From the NCBI GenBank assembly GCA_017311185.1, contig JAESUZ010005528.1, forward strand, positions 744,001 to 808,000: DNA of 64,000 bases, given 5' to 3'. The notes beneath the pieces are model-generated. The model was not told where the DNA came from. It saw only the letters and a list, made by a program, of their open reading frames with translations, and did no database searches. The first letter of the stretch is position 1. Each line of letters begins with the position of its first letter. Positions 21,353-32,654 of this stretch are shown here, in pieces. Source of the DNA: Proteles cristata cristata. Its lineage: Eukaryota > Chordata > Mammalia > Carnivora > Hyaenidae. Both the position numbers and the translations under genes were made by a program.

Positions 21353-23340
21353 ACCCCACTAGAAGTCAGTTGATGTGGGAGCCTGAAGGGGCTACAGAGC
21401 AGAACAGGATATAAACAGTTCTAGGATCAATGAGGTATTTTTGAGATAAAAAAAACAGGAGTAGAAGGGTATAGTAACATGCCTGAGGTCACTGCTGGAG
21501 CTGAGATTGGGGCTCAGGCCGTCTGTCTGGAATCTGTGCCCTTGGTATCTGCCCACAGTGGTCCTGGGCTGGATTCGGGAGGAGGGGGGGTGTAGGGACC
21601 CAGTGTGGAGGTTATGATTTTCCTGGGCTCGGGAATTAAAAGGCCTGGATCAGATTGCTATCTGTGAAAGCAAATAAAATAGATTTCCTTGAGAAGTATT
21701 ACAAAAGAAAGAATTAATTGTTTAGGAAAATGTGACAGGAAATAGCATGTGGTCATATACAAATATTTGAAAAGAGAGAGAGACCATTTTACGTGGATCA
21801 GTATTCAATTTCAAGTCAAACAATAAGTGAGGCAACAAGATGAGAGCAAAAAATCACTCCCATATTCATTCTAATGAATTTCACCTCCAGAAAATAATCG
21901 GAGATGTCTCCGAAAGTCTGCATTTTCCTGTTGTGAATCTTCCAAAGTTGCTTCTCTTTTATAGTTTCCTTTTATCATCTGCCTCGAGACACAAGCTGGT
22001 TATGTTACTCTCAATAAATAACAGTGTTCTAAGATATTTTTTTTCTTTGCAGCTTGGAACCATGAGCCTAAGATGACAGTAGTAAAATTAGAAGTGTTGT
22101 TTTATGCACAATTTACTTTCCAGTCTAGGGGGGGACAGAATAAAATAAAGAATAGTTATTTAATTGGACTAGGAAACACTGTTGCACTTTTCTTTCTTTT
22201 TTAATGATTTGTTAGCTAAGTTTAATTAAGAAAATCAACAGATCTGCTAGAAACTGATAATTACTTGAATAATGGGTGATACAAATCCTTTCTAAAAATA
22301 TAAGTTGCAAAACAGGAAAAAACCGGCTAAAAGAAGCATAAATGTTCTCTCTAATGGACATGGCATATGGAAGAAAGATTGCATATACAGATTAAGTGTT
22401 TCAAATTGTTTCAGTGTAACCAAAACAAATGCCAATCTGCATGATTTAGATAACCCTGAATTCCCTTTCACTGAAGAAACAGCATTTTCCCATTGACCTG
22501 AATTATCTAGATGATTGCATTAACTGTCTCCTTTACTTTGCCTGTTGCAGATAAACACAGGGTGTGGTGATTTCCCTTACATGCAGGTGAGCAAAAGCAG
22601 AACTATCCAGTAAATGCCACTTGAGTAGATCTGAGTTTTCCTTCAGCCATTGGAGATTGTTTAATGACTGCCTTCTCTGTGTCAGTAATGGACCATGAAA
22701 AGGATGTGGGTCTTCTGTTTCAGGCAATGGAAAGTATGTAGGGTACTGAAGTCTGCATGGTTTTAATTATGCAACACTATGAGCCTCCCTGTCAGTTTAA
22801 TTTATTCCCGCATAATTTGGACAAATACTGGGCAGGACCACTAAACAAAAGCTTTAAATTCAGGATCCAGTTGGACTGATTATTTTAGATTCCTTTCAAC
22901 TCTGTGACTTTTGAATATATAAAATCTGGAAACTTTATCTTTCTAAGCATGATTTAATCTTATGGGATTAAAAACAGCCTTATTTTCTAACAGAATGATT
23001 GATAAAATGAGCCTGTAGGAAACAAACGTATCCCATTTGGTTCCACTCTATTTCAGTTCCCATTATGTATTTGGATGAAGATTCTGGTTAAGGGAATGTT
23101 TGACTGACACAAACCTTGAAATTCACCCAGGAGTGTAGAGTTTAGGCTATGAATGCAAAAAGACTACTGAGACCAGGGGTTCTGAACCTGAAACACCCAT
23201 AGAGGTTCATGAGCATAATAATGGCGGCTACCAAATGATGCTCCACATTTTGAAAAATTTGAAGTACATTTAAAAATAAAAAGAAATTTGAAAATCAGAA
23301 TATCCAATTGAAAATCATATATGTCTGTGACTAATAGGTA
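21353..23340. other. Non-coding stretch, nothing recognised
   Basis: About 2 kb. It has a MIR-like sliver at 21462-21535 and otherwise unique-looking, AT-rich sequence. Frames of up to 78 codons have no domain. Confidence 0.5.
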
Positions 23341-23343
23341 TTC

Positions 23344-23545
23344 GGGGGTGCTAGGGAGGCTCAGTCACTTAAGTGTCCGACTCTTGATATCAGCTGAAGT
23401 CATGGTCTCATGGTTTGTGAGATCAAGCCCTGCATCAGGCTCTGCAATGGCACTGCAGAGCCTACTTGAGATTCTCTCTCTCTGCCCTTCCCTGCTTGTT
23501 CTCTCTGTCTCTCAAAATAAATAATTAAAAACATAATAATAAAAA
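23344..23545 (+). mobile_element. CAN SINE, plus orientation, degraded head
   Basis: GGGGTGCTAGGGAGGCTCAGTC keeps the head outline, but the B box is poor (GAGATCAAGCCC) and the body is shortened (GGCTCTGCAATGGCACTGCAG). The tail is AAAATAAATAATTAAAAAC. An older copy. Confidence 0.87.
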
Positions 23546-24171
23546 GATAGATATTGGGAAATCCAAACTTAGATGCAATCTTGTTGGTGGAGAAACATTT
23601 TTTAAATACTGGGTTTATGAGAGACAGGTGAGGAAATATGTCTTTGATATTTAAGGGGGTTGGAATCACTGATCTCACCCAATGCCTTGTTTTTCTGAGA
23701 TGGAATGATTGAGCTTAGAGCTGTAGAGTGGCTTGTTTAAGGTCATAGAGAGCTATAGCGGACTTCCTTGTACAAGACATAAAATCTAGACATTTCTAGT
23801 GAAAAAAAGAAAAGCCAGAACTCACATGTTAAGAACTTTCTGAGAGAAATATCAAATCTAGGAAGTTCTCTTATCCTCAGTGACATATGAATTTATCTAG
23901 GACAATTTACATGCATTAAAATATTTTGTCACAAACATTTTCAAAATTATCTCTCCCACTCCTATCAAAACTTACCTTCAATAGAGAGTATCAATGCAGA
24001 GGTGCATTTTGCCCTTGGCAAACCTGTGTATATATTCTTTTGCATATGGTTACCTTTTATAGATAAAGGTTTGAGTACATGCAGGAATTGGAAGCTACAA
24101 ATACAATATAAAGCCAATTAATCTGTTATCATGAATCTGTAAAGACTAAAAAGTATACAGAAAATGTACTT
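23546..24171. other. Non-coding stretch, nothing recognised
   Basis: About 600 bases without a nameable element. Confidence 0.5.
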
Positions 24172-24400
24172 TATTTATTTTTTATTTCTTAATGTTTATT
24201 TTTGAGAGAGAGAGAAACAGAGCATGAGTGGGGGGCATGGGGTTTGGGCAGAGAGAGAGAGGGAGACACAAAATCTGAAGCAGGCACCAAGCTCTGAGCT
24301 GTCAGCATGGAGCCTAACAAGGGGCTCAACTCACAAGCCATGAGATCATGGCTTGAGCTTAAGTTGGACGCTCAACTGACTAAGCCACCCAGGTGCCCCC
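24172..24400 (-). mobile_element. CAN SINE, old variant
   Basis: The tail side is TTAATGTTTATTTTTGAGAG, the body GAGCTGTCAGCATGGAGCC, and the head ends GCCACCCAGGTGCCCC. The flanks AGAAAATGTACTTTAT and AGAATATACACTTTA look like a diverged TSD. Confidence 0.9.
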
Positions 24401-24520
24401 AGAATATACACTTTAAAGCTCCAAATTGAAGAAGTAGTTAATTGAGGTAAAATAGCTATATAAAGTGGTTTATAGAAACCATGCAAATAAACAGAACTTT
24501 TAGATGTACTTAAATATTTT

Positions 24521-24746
24521 CTTTTTAAGCTTTTTTCAAGTTTATTTATTTATTTTTGATTGAGGGATTGGGGGTAGAGAGCACACAAGCAGGAGGGGAA
24601 CAGAGAGAGAGGGAGAGATGCCCAAGCAGGATTCACATTGCCACCGCACAGCCCGATGCAGGGTTTGAACTCACAAACTGTGAGATCATGACCTGAGCGG
24701 AAATCAAGAGTCAGACACTTAGCCAACTGAGCTGCGCAGGTGCCCC
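24521..24746 (-). mobile_element. CAN SINE with 20-bp TSD
   Basis: The left flank at 24501-24520 and the right flank at 24747-24766 are identical except for one base (A/C at the twelfth position or so), giving a 20-bp TSD. The body lacks the usual TGTCAGCAC block and has ATTGCCACCGCACAGCCCG in its place. That makes it an aberrant body variant, like the copy at 33854. Confidence 0.9.
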
Positions 24747-24794
24747 TAGATGTACTTACATATTTTCAGGGTACTTTATTTCATCTAATCTAAG

Positions 24795-25300
24795 ACATTA
24801 TATAAATCAGGGTCTATGTCAGGAAAGATGGACCATACCAGGTATATCTCATAGAAGCAATTTAATACAGGAATTGCTGGAATGACAAAAGTATAAAAGC
24901 AGCTGCCATGGTAGAGAATAAAAAGAGATGGCTTCACCAAACCTGGGGGCTTGGCCCTGTGTGGTTGGTGCTTGAAGCTCTGGGGGCTACTGTATGGCTG
25001 ATGTGGGTGCGGGTGGCCTTTTCTCCAGGAGCCTGCTCTATGGCTGGGTCTGGAATTGCCAAAAGAATCTTGAGGCTGAAGCTACAGCTGGTCTCTGTTA
25101 CTGGAGCATAACTTACAGAAAAGAAGTCCTTTATCCCCCTTGCCCACTTCCAGGCTCCCTGTTAGGTCTCCCATTGGCAGAGCCCACCAGGAAGCCATGG
25201 GGCAGGGAGATGTGGGATCTGAGGTTCTTACCCCACTGCAAGCACCAGAGAGTACATAAGGGTGAGTTGGATACCGAAAGGAATAAATAAATAATCTGCA
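24795..25300. other. Unassigned stretch, possible old repeat
   Basis: GCAATTTAATACAGGAATTGC, GGCTGGGTCTGGAATTGCC and CCATTGGCAGAGCCCACCAGG resemble a dispersed mammalian repeat, but I cannot assign a family. Two overlapping plus-strand frames (67 and 98 codons, 24908-25290) have no recognisable domain. Confidence 0.35.
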
Positions 25301-25394
25301 CAGATGCCACTCATCCTAAGATACCTCATTTTAAAAATTTGTCCCTCGGAAGGAAAATCACTGCATAAAGCTTCAACATCTTAGAATTTTTCAT

Positions 25395-25640
25395 CCCAGT
25401 GTTATGGGAATTATGTGCCCCTCAAAAGTCATATGTTGAAGTCCTCACCCTCAGTGCCTCCGAATGTGACTACCTTTGGAAGTAGGGCCTGAAGAGGTGA
25501 TTAGGATAAAATAAGGCTGTTAGGATGGTCGTACTCCCATCTGACAGGTGTCCTTATAAGAGGAGATTAGGACACACAGAAGAAAGACCCTGAGATGGTA
25601 CTTTGTTATGGTAGCCTGAGCACTCCAGCATAACCAGGAA
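25395..25640 (+). mobile_element. MaLR-type LTR relic, internally shortened
   Basis: CATATGTTGAAGTCCTCACCC, GTGCCTCCGAATGTGACTACC, GGTGTCCTTATAAGAGGAGA and GGACACACAGAAGAAAGACCC match the family seen at 20190-20618. It then jumps to GTACTTTGTTATGGTAGCCTGAGC, so the central 150 bases or so are deleted. Confidence 0.62.
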
Positions 25641-26348
25641 GACATTGTAAATGGCACATAAACTCAACACATAGAGGGCCAACAATTCACCTATTAGCTG
25701 AAGTGCCAACGATGTGGACATCTATGACAACAGTCACATGCATGCAGGCAATGAGAACTACATCATGACAGTAACCAGTTGTCAGATGCAGATCAATTCC
25801 TGAGATTGAAAATGAGAAGAAAAAAAAGTGCATCTGAGCCTGGGTGAAATCCAGTCATTAGTTTAGTTCTTTAACCTTTCTCTTCTCTCTAGAATCTGCT
25901 CTATTCTCTCTAGAATCTGGTTTTTGTCTTTTGTAAACACTTAATATTCTGTGAGTTCTGAACGCATGTGTTTGGGGTGAATTTAGGAGCAATATTCCTG
26001 CTGTGGTCATTGACTCAGCAATCCGAGGGGAAATGGGTAATTTAGTTATTGACCTGCAAGTTAAAAGCAACCTGTGGAGAAGTAACTTTAATACACAAAT
26101 CAAGAGTCCTCTTACCACAGACTAATTTAATCTGCAAGTAAGTGGAATCCTTACAGTGCTAAGTGAGGGGGGCTATGGCTGAGGGAAGGAAGGTTTCAAA
26201 GGTCCAGTCCATGAGTTGGCCCAGCTTCTATCTGGTCGGAAAGAAGGCTGGCTCGAGTAGGAGATTTGCTCAGTACCATACAGCAGATATTTCTTTTATA
26301 TTATTTTATCTAAAAGTTCAAGCTTCATCATTTAAAGTAACTATTGCA
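25641..26348. other. Non-coding stretch with one short duplication
   Basis: About 700 unassigned bases. TTCTCTCTAGAATCTG is duplicated at 25883-25898 and 25904-25919 (21-base period). Confidence 0.55.
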
Positions 26349-26553
26349 GGGGCACCTGTCTGGCTCAGTTGGTTAAGCATCTGACTTCAGCTCAGGTCAT
26401 GATCTCAGGGTTTGTGGGTTTGAGCCCCGCATTGGGCTCTGTGCTGTTTTTGTGGCACCTGCTTAGGATCCTCTGTCCCCCTCTGCCTACCCCTCCCCTG
26501 CTCATGCTCTTTCTCTCTTAAAAATAAGTAAAACATTTAAAAATAAAATAAAA
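26349..26553 (+). mobile_element. CAN SINE, plus orientation
   Basis: GGGGCACCTGTCTGGCTCAG head, B box GGGTTTGAGCCCC, body GGGCTCTGTGCTGTTTTTG (diverged), tail AAAATAAAATAAAA. TAACTATTGCA before and TAACTGTTGCA after form an 11-bp TSD with one mismatch. Confidence 0.9.
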
Positions 26554-27336
26554 TAACTGTTGCAAATATAAGATTTTGCCAGATCCATCATATGTATGAA
26601 AATATATGCTTTAGTTTCTTTCATTAAACTGCCAACTCTTCTCCTTGTCCTTATTCATTTCCTCTAAAGCGCCTAGAGAAAACATGCCTTTTAAAAAATA
26701 TATTAAGCAAGTTTACAGAATATTATGGAGCTATCACAGAGAACAGTAATCCTTAGACAAGGGATTTTAGCTTTTACCAGTTTGAGAACAATGAGTCATT
26801 TCCTTCTCTGTAGTCCCACTGGGGTGAAATGTTCCCCTTTTATGAGTGCTGTCCCCAAACTGCAATTAAGCAATTATCTCCTGGTTTCCAGCACTGAATT
26901 TTTTCTTTGTCTTCTGGACTCTGTTCGAATGGGATTCTTTTCAGATACATTCAATTCTCTGTCTTGGTGCCCAGTAGTCTATTGCTCTTTGGCTTCTACA
27001 TGCATCCAGTCCGTTAGGTATTGTGTCAGTTAGAAGCTTTTGTCAAACTGGCTTCAACAGTACAAAGGACTTATTGGGTCACACAACCACAAAGTTTAGA
27101 GGTAAGGCAACTCTCAGACATGGTTTATTGAGGGTTCTACTTTCTTATTTTGTGCTTCTCTACACTTTGCTTTCTTAGGTTAGCTTTCTGATGCCTCATG
27201 GTCACAGCCAGGAGACTGTAGTTTTCCATGATTACTGAGCAAATTTGCTGAGGACTGTGCACACTGGACTGTCCTAGAGAAAATCTTTTGTCTAAGGTAA
27301 ATACGTACCTAGTTGGCAATAGGCAATAAAGGAAGA
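26554..27336. other. Non-coding stretch with a possible repeat fragment
   Basis: 27000-27190 (GTGTCAGTTAGAAGCTTTTG, GGACTTATTGGGTCACACAAC, CTGATGCCTCATGGTCACAG) has the flavour of the repeat at 16440, but identity is uncertain. The rest is unassigned. Confidence 0.35.
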
Positions 27337-27344
27337 CACCCTAA

Positions 27345-27536
27345 GAGTCCATCAAAGGATGCATGGGTAAAGAAAATGTGGTATATATACACAATGGAGT
27401 ATTATTCAGCCATGAGAAAGAAGGGAATCCTGCCATTTTAACAACATGGATGGACCTTGAGGACACTATGCTGAGTGAAATAAGCCAGAGAGACAAAGAC
27501 AAATACCACATGGTATCACTTACATGTGAAATCTAA
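27345..27536 (+). pseudogene. L1 ORF2 C-terminus (dead, L1MA type)
   Basis: About 60 codons of the ORF2 C-terminus can be followed to the stop at 27534-27536, with the typical TMDLED and MLSEISQ-like wording (degenerate). Upstream domains are absent, so this is a retrotransposon relic without function. Confidence 0.75.
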
Positions 27537-27844
27537 AAAAAAAAAAAAGCAATCAAACTCAGAAATAGGGAGAAAGAAAGTAGTTAGTTGCCAGGGGTTG
27601 GAAAGTAGGGAGAGATTAGTAAAAAAATACAAACTTGCAGCTATAACATGAATAAGGTCTGAAAATCTAATGTAAACCCTTGTGACTGTAGTTAATAACA
27701 CTGTATTGTATAATTGAAATTTGTAAAGATAGCAGAGCTTAAATATTCTTACCAAGAGGAAAAAAAGAAGAGAAATATATGAGGTGATGGATGTGTTAAT
27801 TAACTAGGTGAGAGAAATTCTTCCCTAATGTATATGTATATCAA

Positions 27845-28072
27845 TTTATTTTATTTTATTTTTTTAATGTTTTATTTATTTCTAGGAGAGAGAGAGAGAC
27901 AGCGTTAGCCGGGGAGGGTCAGAGAGAGAGAGGGAGTCACAGACTGAAACAGGCTCCAGGCTCTGGGCTGGCAGTCAGCACAGAGCCCAACGCGGGGCTG
28001 GAACCCACGAACCGCGAGATCATGACCTAAGGGAAAGTCGACGCTTAACTGACTAAGCCACCCAGGCGCCCC
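27845..28072 (-). mobile_element. CAN SINE, young variant, inside L1MA
   Basis: It is inserted in the L1MA 3' UTR. TSD AATGTATATGTATATCAA lies at 27827-27844, and 28073-28090 has one mismatch (C for A). The body carries GCAGTCAGCAC and CTAGGAGA. The insertion must postdate the L1MA. Confidence 0.94.
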
Positions 28073-28150
28073 AATGTCTATGTATATCAAATCACCACAG
28101 TGTACATGTTAAATATCTTACAGTTTTATTTGTCAATTATACCTCAGTAA

Positions 28151-28477
28151 AACTGAAATTAAAATAAAAAAGGAAAAGAAAGGGGAAAAAATGTAGCTGG
28201 TTTATCTTGAAAATGACCTTTGACAGAAGAGCTGGGATTTCTGTGATTGGTTGAATCCATCAGATCCTGTCCTGGGGCTGGGTTTGATGTAGCAGAATAG
28301 ATCCATACTAGGCAGCTAAGAACAATACATGCTCTAGGCTCATGATTATGTTACTTTCCTCTTTGTATATTGTTTCTCATACTCTACAATTTATTTTCTG
28401 ATTTTTTTCCCCCTGCTGATCCTGAATACTGCCATTTTAGTCTGGGTATCAGCCAAATGCCCAGTTTTAACTGAACA
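28151..28477. other. Non-coding stretch, nothing recognised
   Basis: About 330 bases. No gene or named element. Confidence 0.5.
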
Positions 28478-28491
28478 TAGGTTCCTTTTCT

Positions 28492-28520
28492 TTTTTCTTT
28501 CTTCCTTCCTTCTTTCCTTT

Positions 28521-28577
<57 letters not shown>

Positions 28578-28678
28578 TTTCTTTCCTTCTTTCTTCCTTC
28601 CTTCCTTCCTTCCTTCCTTCCTTCCTTCCTTCCTTCCTTCCTTCCTTCCTTCTTTCCTTCTTTCCGTCCTTCCTTCTT
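28492..28678. repeat. Compound (CTTT)n/(CTTC)n tract, about 187 bp
   Basis: It begins as irregular CTTT/CTTCC, has about a dozen clean CTTT units, a transition, then about fifteen CCTT units. On the minus strand it is (AAAG)/(AAGG), the direction expected for an expanded SINE A-tail. It is likely hypervariable and triplex-prone. Confidence 0.95.
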
Positions 28679-28883
28679 TAATGTTTATTTATTTTTGAGA
28701 GAGAAAGAGACAGAGCGTGAGTGGGGGAGGGGCAAAGAGTGAGGGAGACACAGAATCTGAAGCAGGCTTCAGGCTCCGAGGGGTCAGAACAGAGCCCATT
28801 GCGGGGCTCGAACTCCTGAATTGCGAGATCATGACCTGAGCCAAAGTCAGATGCTTAACAGACTGAGCTCCCCAGGTGCCCCC
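28492..28883 (-). mobile_element. CAN SINE with tail turned into a long polypyrimidine tract
   Basis: The canonical part is 28679-28883 (body GAGGGGTCAGAACAGAGCC, head ending CAGGTGCCCC). The flank AGGTTCCTTTTC at 28479-28490 matches AAGTTCCTTTTC at 28885-28896 apart from one base. This places the whole 28492-28678 tract inside the duplicated ends, as the expanded tail. The body is an older variant with substitutions (GGGTCAG). Confidence 0.85.
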
Positions 28884-28899
28884 TAAGTTCCTTTTCTTT

Positions 28900-30405
28900 C
28901 ATCATGCGAGCACATAAGAAATGAGACAAACAAAAGCAAGTTTTCATTACTTTCTCATTCATGTTCTTTCTCACGCTCCCTGGACACAGCAGCAAGCAGA
29001 AGGAGATGTGATGGGCATGTTTCTGCAGCCTGCAGACCCTAAAGGACCTGATTTGGCCTCATTTGGTCAAGGGAGTGTCAGCAGGTGTACCAACAGGCTG
29101 CAAGTGAAATAGATAAAATAGATTCTATCATCAGGGTGTCTGGGAGAGAGAGCCAGGGGGACTGACTTCTCATAGAATATTCAAATAAAGTCAAAATTGT
29201 TAAAAATGGTGAAGAACTAAGGGGCTACTCTGGAAAAACAAATATAATGCAACAATCCTGTCAAATTACTAACTGGCATTATATTCTTAAATATTGAATT
29301 TAGCATTAGTTCCTAGATAAAAATGATAGCCATATAATCATGTCATACCTTTTTCTTGTATCTTAATTCTGGCAGGCTTTGACTAATTAGGGACCAGGCT
29401 GGTGACCATGTGTTTCTGAGTATCACATAAGCTATCGAGTGGAGCCAAATAGTTATTTATAATGTATTAACACATTTAATTTCTGCATTGCTGTATTTTA
29501 TTATAAACATTAGTAGCCATCTTGTTCTTTTCAGAATCAGGACTAAATGCATCCAAAGATTAACCCCTTGTTCATTTTGCTTTTTTTTTTTAAGTCAGAA
29601 TAGTATAGCTACATAGATTCGAAATTAAATAATACTGCCAATCTAATAATGAAAAAGATTCTCTCAAATCCTGCCATTCTCACCTCTGAATATAGCCACT
29701 ATAAACTCTTGGATTTTCTTTGGATATTATCTCCATATGTAATATAATTATACTGCTACCTTTTGATTTTCTACTAAGAGAGACTTTTCTTACCCACATG
29801 TCCTAAACAGACTGACACATTCATGTCCTCTCTTTGTCCCTATCACTCTTCCTTCCTCCTTGATTCTCCTAATATAGTATAGTCCTGTCATAATGTTGTA
29901 TTAAATCAAAACTGCGCTTTCAGTATTATATCTATGCAAATATTACTCCCAGCTGAGCCAACTCAACTTGTATAATATGATTATGTTTTTTTTTCTTCCA
30001 GTTATTTTTTCCTTGGCGTTTTAATAATTTCTCCATCTTATCTGTTGCTTAATCTTTTGCTGTCATTAATTCTGTGCTTCCCTGCACCCCCACCTCAGTC
30101 TCTGCCCTTGAGGGAAAACTCTTCTCCACACAGCCTAGCATGTGGGAAACCTATTGACTCCATTTTCTCTGGAGAAGTCAGTGCTGAGCCCTGTGTCCTC
30201 ACGCCCCATCTAAGACTTGTTCCTGAGGCTGCAGCATAGCTGCCATACAGGGACTTTCTTTTTTCAATGCTGGGATTATTGAATGAGCAAAATATTCCTG
30301 TTATCTTGGAAGGTACAAATGGATTCTATCAAAAGTATGTCCCTGCCACCGTTGGTAGTCACTGGAAGAACTGAAGAGCTAGAAAATGATTATTAAAGGC
30401 ATGTT
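28900..30405. other. Non-coding stretch, nothing recognised
   Basis: About 1.5 kb with no named element. 29600-29780 has old-LINE-like wording (TAGCCACTATAAACTCTTGG) but nothing assignable. A 64-codon frame at 30045-30239 has no domain. Confidence 0.5.
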
Positions 30406-30622
30406 GTTGTTTTTTGTTTTTTATTTCTAGGAGAGAGAGAGAGAGAGACAGCGTGAGCAGGGGAGGGTCAGAGAGAGAGGGAAACACAGACTCTGAAATA
30501 GGCTCCAGGCTCTGAGTTGGCAGTCAGCACAGAGCCAGACGCGGGGCTCGAACCCATGAACCCTGAGATCATGACCTAAGCGAAAGTCGGACGTTCAACC
30601 GACTAAGCCACCCAGGCGCCCC
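30406..30622 (-). mobile_element. CAN SINE, young variant
   Basis: TSD TAAAGGCATGTT at 30394-30405 and 30623-30634 is perfect (12 bp). The body is GTTGGCAGTCAGCACAGAGCC with CTAGGAGAG at the tail. The A-box region reads ACCGACTAAGCC in reverse. Confidence 0.94.
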
Positions 30623-30634
30623 TAAAGGCATGTT

Positions 30635-31315
30635 TTATCAGAGGGAATGAGACATATACAGGGTTTATAGCTGAAGCAAGCCAAAAAATTCATTTTCCAC
30701 ATTATTGTAGCTTGATCATTGATATTTAGTATTTTATTGGGTTTATCCAAATACATTACTCTTTCATTTTTCCTTCCAATTTTTCTCCTATTTCTTTAGT
30801 GCCATCTATCCATCTCCCTTGCCACAGACTTTTATATTATTTCTGTGATCTATTTGACTTCTAGACTTAAGACCTCAAGGCCATCCTACAACTCTTGTAC
30901 TCCTTCAAACTTTTAAACTTTCAGTTAAATTAGTAGTGCTGAAAATAAATGAAAATCTTGAGGAAACAAATGTTCATATGTGCATACAATTAATATAAAT
31001 ATATTTTATGTACTAGATTGAGGTCAAAATCACATCTGCTTGATGAAGCATGTTATCAACATTCCAATCCTATAAAAGATATTAGAAAGATACATGCTCA
31101 GAATACATGCATCCTTATAAAGTTATTCCCCTGTCACCTATTAATATCAACATTTATCAAATAACAGATTTGATTTTTACGATATCACTGGATGCTTACC
31201 TGTCCGTTGACTGAAGTGCGCATCTGAAGTTTTCTTCCAGCTGAATCTACTTGAGTATGTCTGAAACATACCTGAGCATACAGAAGTATAAATAGGGAAA
31301 GAGAGATGGCTTGAT
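30635..31315. other. Non-coding stretch, nothing recognised
   Basis: About 680 AT-rich bases without a nameable element. Confidence 0.5.
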
Positions 31316-31319
31316 ACAT

Positions 31320-31560
31320 GGCATCTAATTTATGGAGCATTTACTGTGTGCTAGCACTGTTCTAACTGCTATGTTTACATTAGCATCATGAGTTCTTATT
31401 GTTATCTAATGAAATAGGAATTGCTATGGCCTATATTTTAAAGACAGTAAACTGATGCATAAGTATCCAAAGTCATATAGCTAATAAAACGATAGAATCA
31501 TTATTCTAATCCCTACCTACCTAAGTCATAGCTGGACTCTCAGTACACTACAAATAGCAT
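31320..31560 (-). mobile_element. MIR SINE
   Basis: On the plus strand GGAGCATTTACTGTGTGCTAG, CACTGTTCTAACTGCTATG, TATTTTAAAGACAGTAAACTG and CAAAGTCATATAGCTAATAA are the MIR reverse complement in order, almost full length. Confidence 0.82.
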
Positions 31561-31619
31561 GTATTACAAGCTGATAGAAACCAAGAAGCTATCTTTTGGG
31601 TCTTGTATGTGGAGTGTTG

Positions 31620-32045
31620 ATTTTCAAGCACCACATCATAACTGATGTATGTATGAACACTCGTTTAAACGTCATTTGGGAACATGTACACACATATCTG
31701 TTGGGAATACTTGATAGTGGATTTGTTAGGTCATATAGAAAGGGTACATTCAACTTTAATAAATAGTGCTGAAAAGTCTTCCTAAAGTACTAATTTATAC
31801 TCCTTCCAGCAGCAATATTTGAAATTTCTGGTCAGTCCCCATCTTGGTCAACAATTGATAGTTTTGGTCTTTCTCATTTTAGCCATTTCATTGGATTGCC
31901 AATGGTGTCTCTGTGGTGTTTCAGTTTGTATTTCCCCGATGCCTAATGAAATTGAACACCTTTTCATTTATCTGTTTGCCACCTACTTTTTTGAAGTATT
32001 CATTCTAATCTTTTGTCTACTTTTCTATTTGTCTGGATGATGATA
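31620..32045 (-). mobile_element. Old L1 ORF2 fragment, antisense
   Basis: TACTCCTTCCAGCAGCAATAT, TTCTCATTTTAGCCATTTC, GTTTGTATTTCCCCGATG and CACCTTTTCATTTATCTGTTTG match the antisense ORF2 3' region also present in the younger L1s (compare CATTTTAGCCACTCTGAC at 52576). Strong divergence suggests a mammalian-wide L1M or HAL1-like copy. Confidence 0.75.
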
Positions 32046-32640
32046 TATCATGGCATAGATAATAATTTGGGGCCATATTTTTAGGAGCATTGAACAATCC
32101 TACTACCATAGGGATGGCCATTTTTCTATATATAGTTGTTGCAGTTTTTTCAATGTAACTGTAGTTTCACAAAATTGCCTGGGGGAACATGCCTCTCCAT
32201 GTTTCTCCAGAAATTAAAAGCTGTCATAAACAATATATATTTTTGGCAACTGGTGTTTAACACCTGACATGATAGTGGGGTGTTTTTTTTTTTTCTATCC
32301 CAATGACCATATGGTCCCAGGTGACAACTCTTGGAATGCCTACCTCTTAGACAAATGCTGACCTGTCACTGCTTGACATATGGTGAGCAGTAGGTAGACC
32401 CTTGCTTTCCCATAGGGCATCTGCTTCCCACTGATTTCCTGGAGAGGCCCACATGCTTTTGGTCCAGTGCCCATCTAAGCCATACAACAGTGACACTTCC
32501 CTTCCCCTGGGGCAAGAAGCCCAGCCCATGTCAGCAGCCACACCAGAGTTCTTTTACTTAGCACGAATTGGAATGGTTTTTTAAAAGTAGTGGTTTGAGT
32601 ACTGTTTTATCATTAACAGGCAGGAGTAGAAATAATGGGG
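32046..32640. other. Non-coding stretch, nothing recognised
   Basis: About 600 bases, with a T/poly-T run near 32283-32294. No gene or named element recognised. Confidence 0.45.
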
Positions 32641-32654
32641 ACAGTGGGGGTAAA

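Larger units (their letters stand above)
27337..28150 (+). mobile_element. L1MA-type 3' end, interrupted by a SINE
   Basis: The plus strand runs through the end of ORF2 (GTGGTATATATACACAATGG, GCCATGAGAAAGAAGGGAATC) to a stop at 27534-27536, then the 3' UTR with TTGCCAGGGGTTGG, AATAAGGTCTGAAAATC and GTAATTGTAAAT-like words. It resumes after the SINE to end with CAATTATACCTCAGTAAAAC and an A-rich tail. This 3' UTR is the mammalian-wide L1MA style, much older than the carnivore L1s at 50-53 kb. Confidence 0.85.

Noticed and set aside
28492..28678. Possible CRISPR array or satellite
   Set aside because: The units are 4 bases with no spacers. It is a tail-derived microsatellite in an animal genome.
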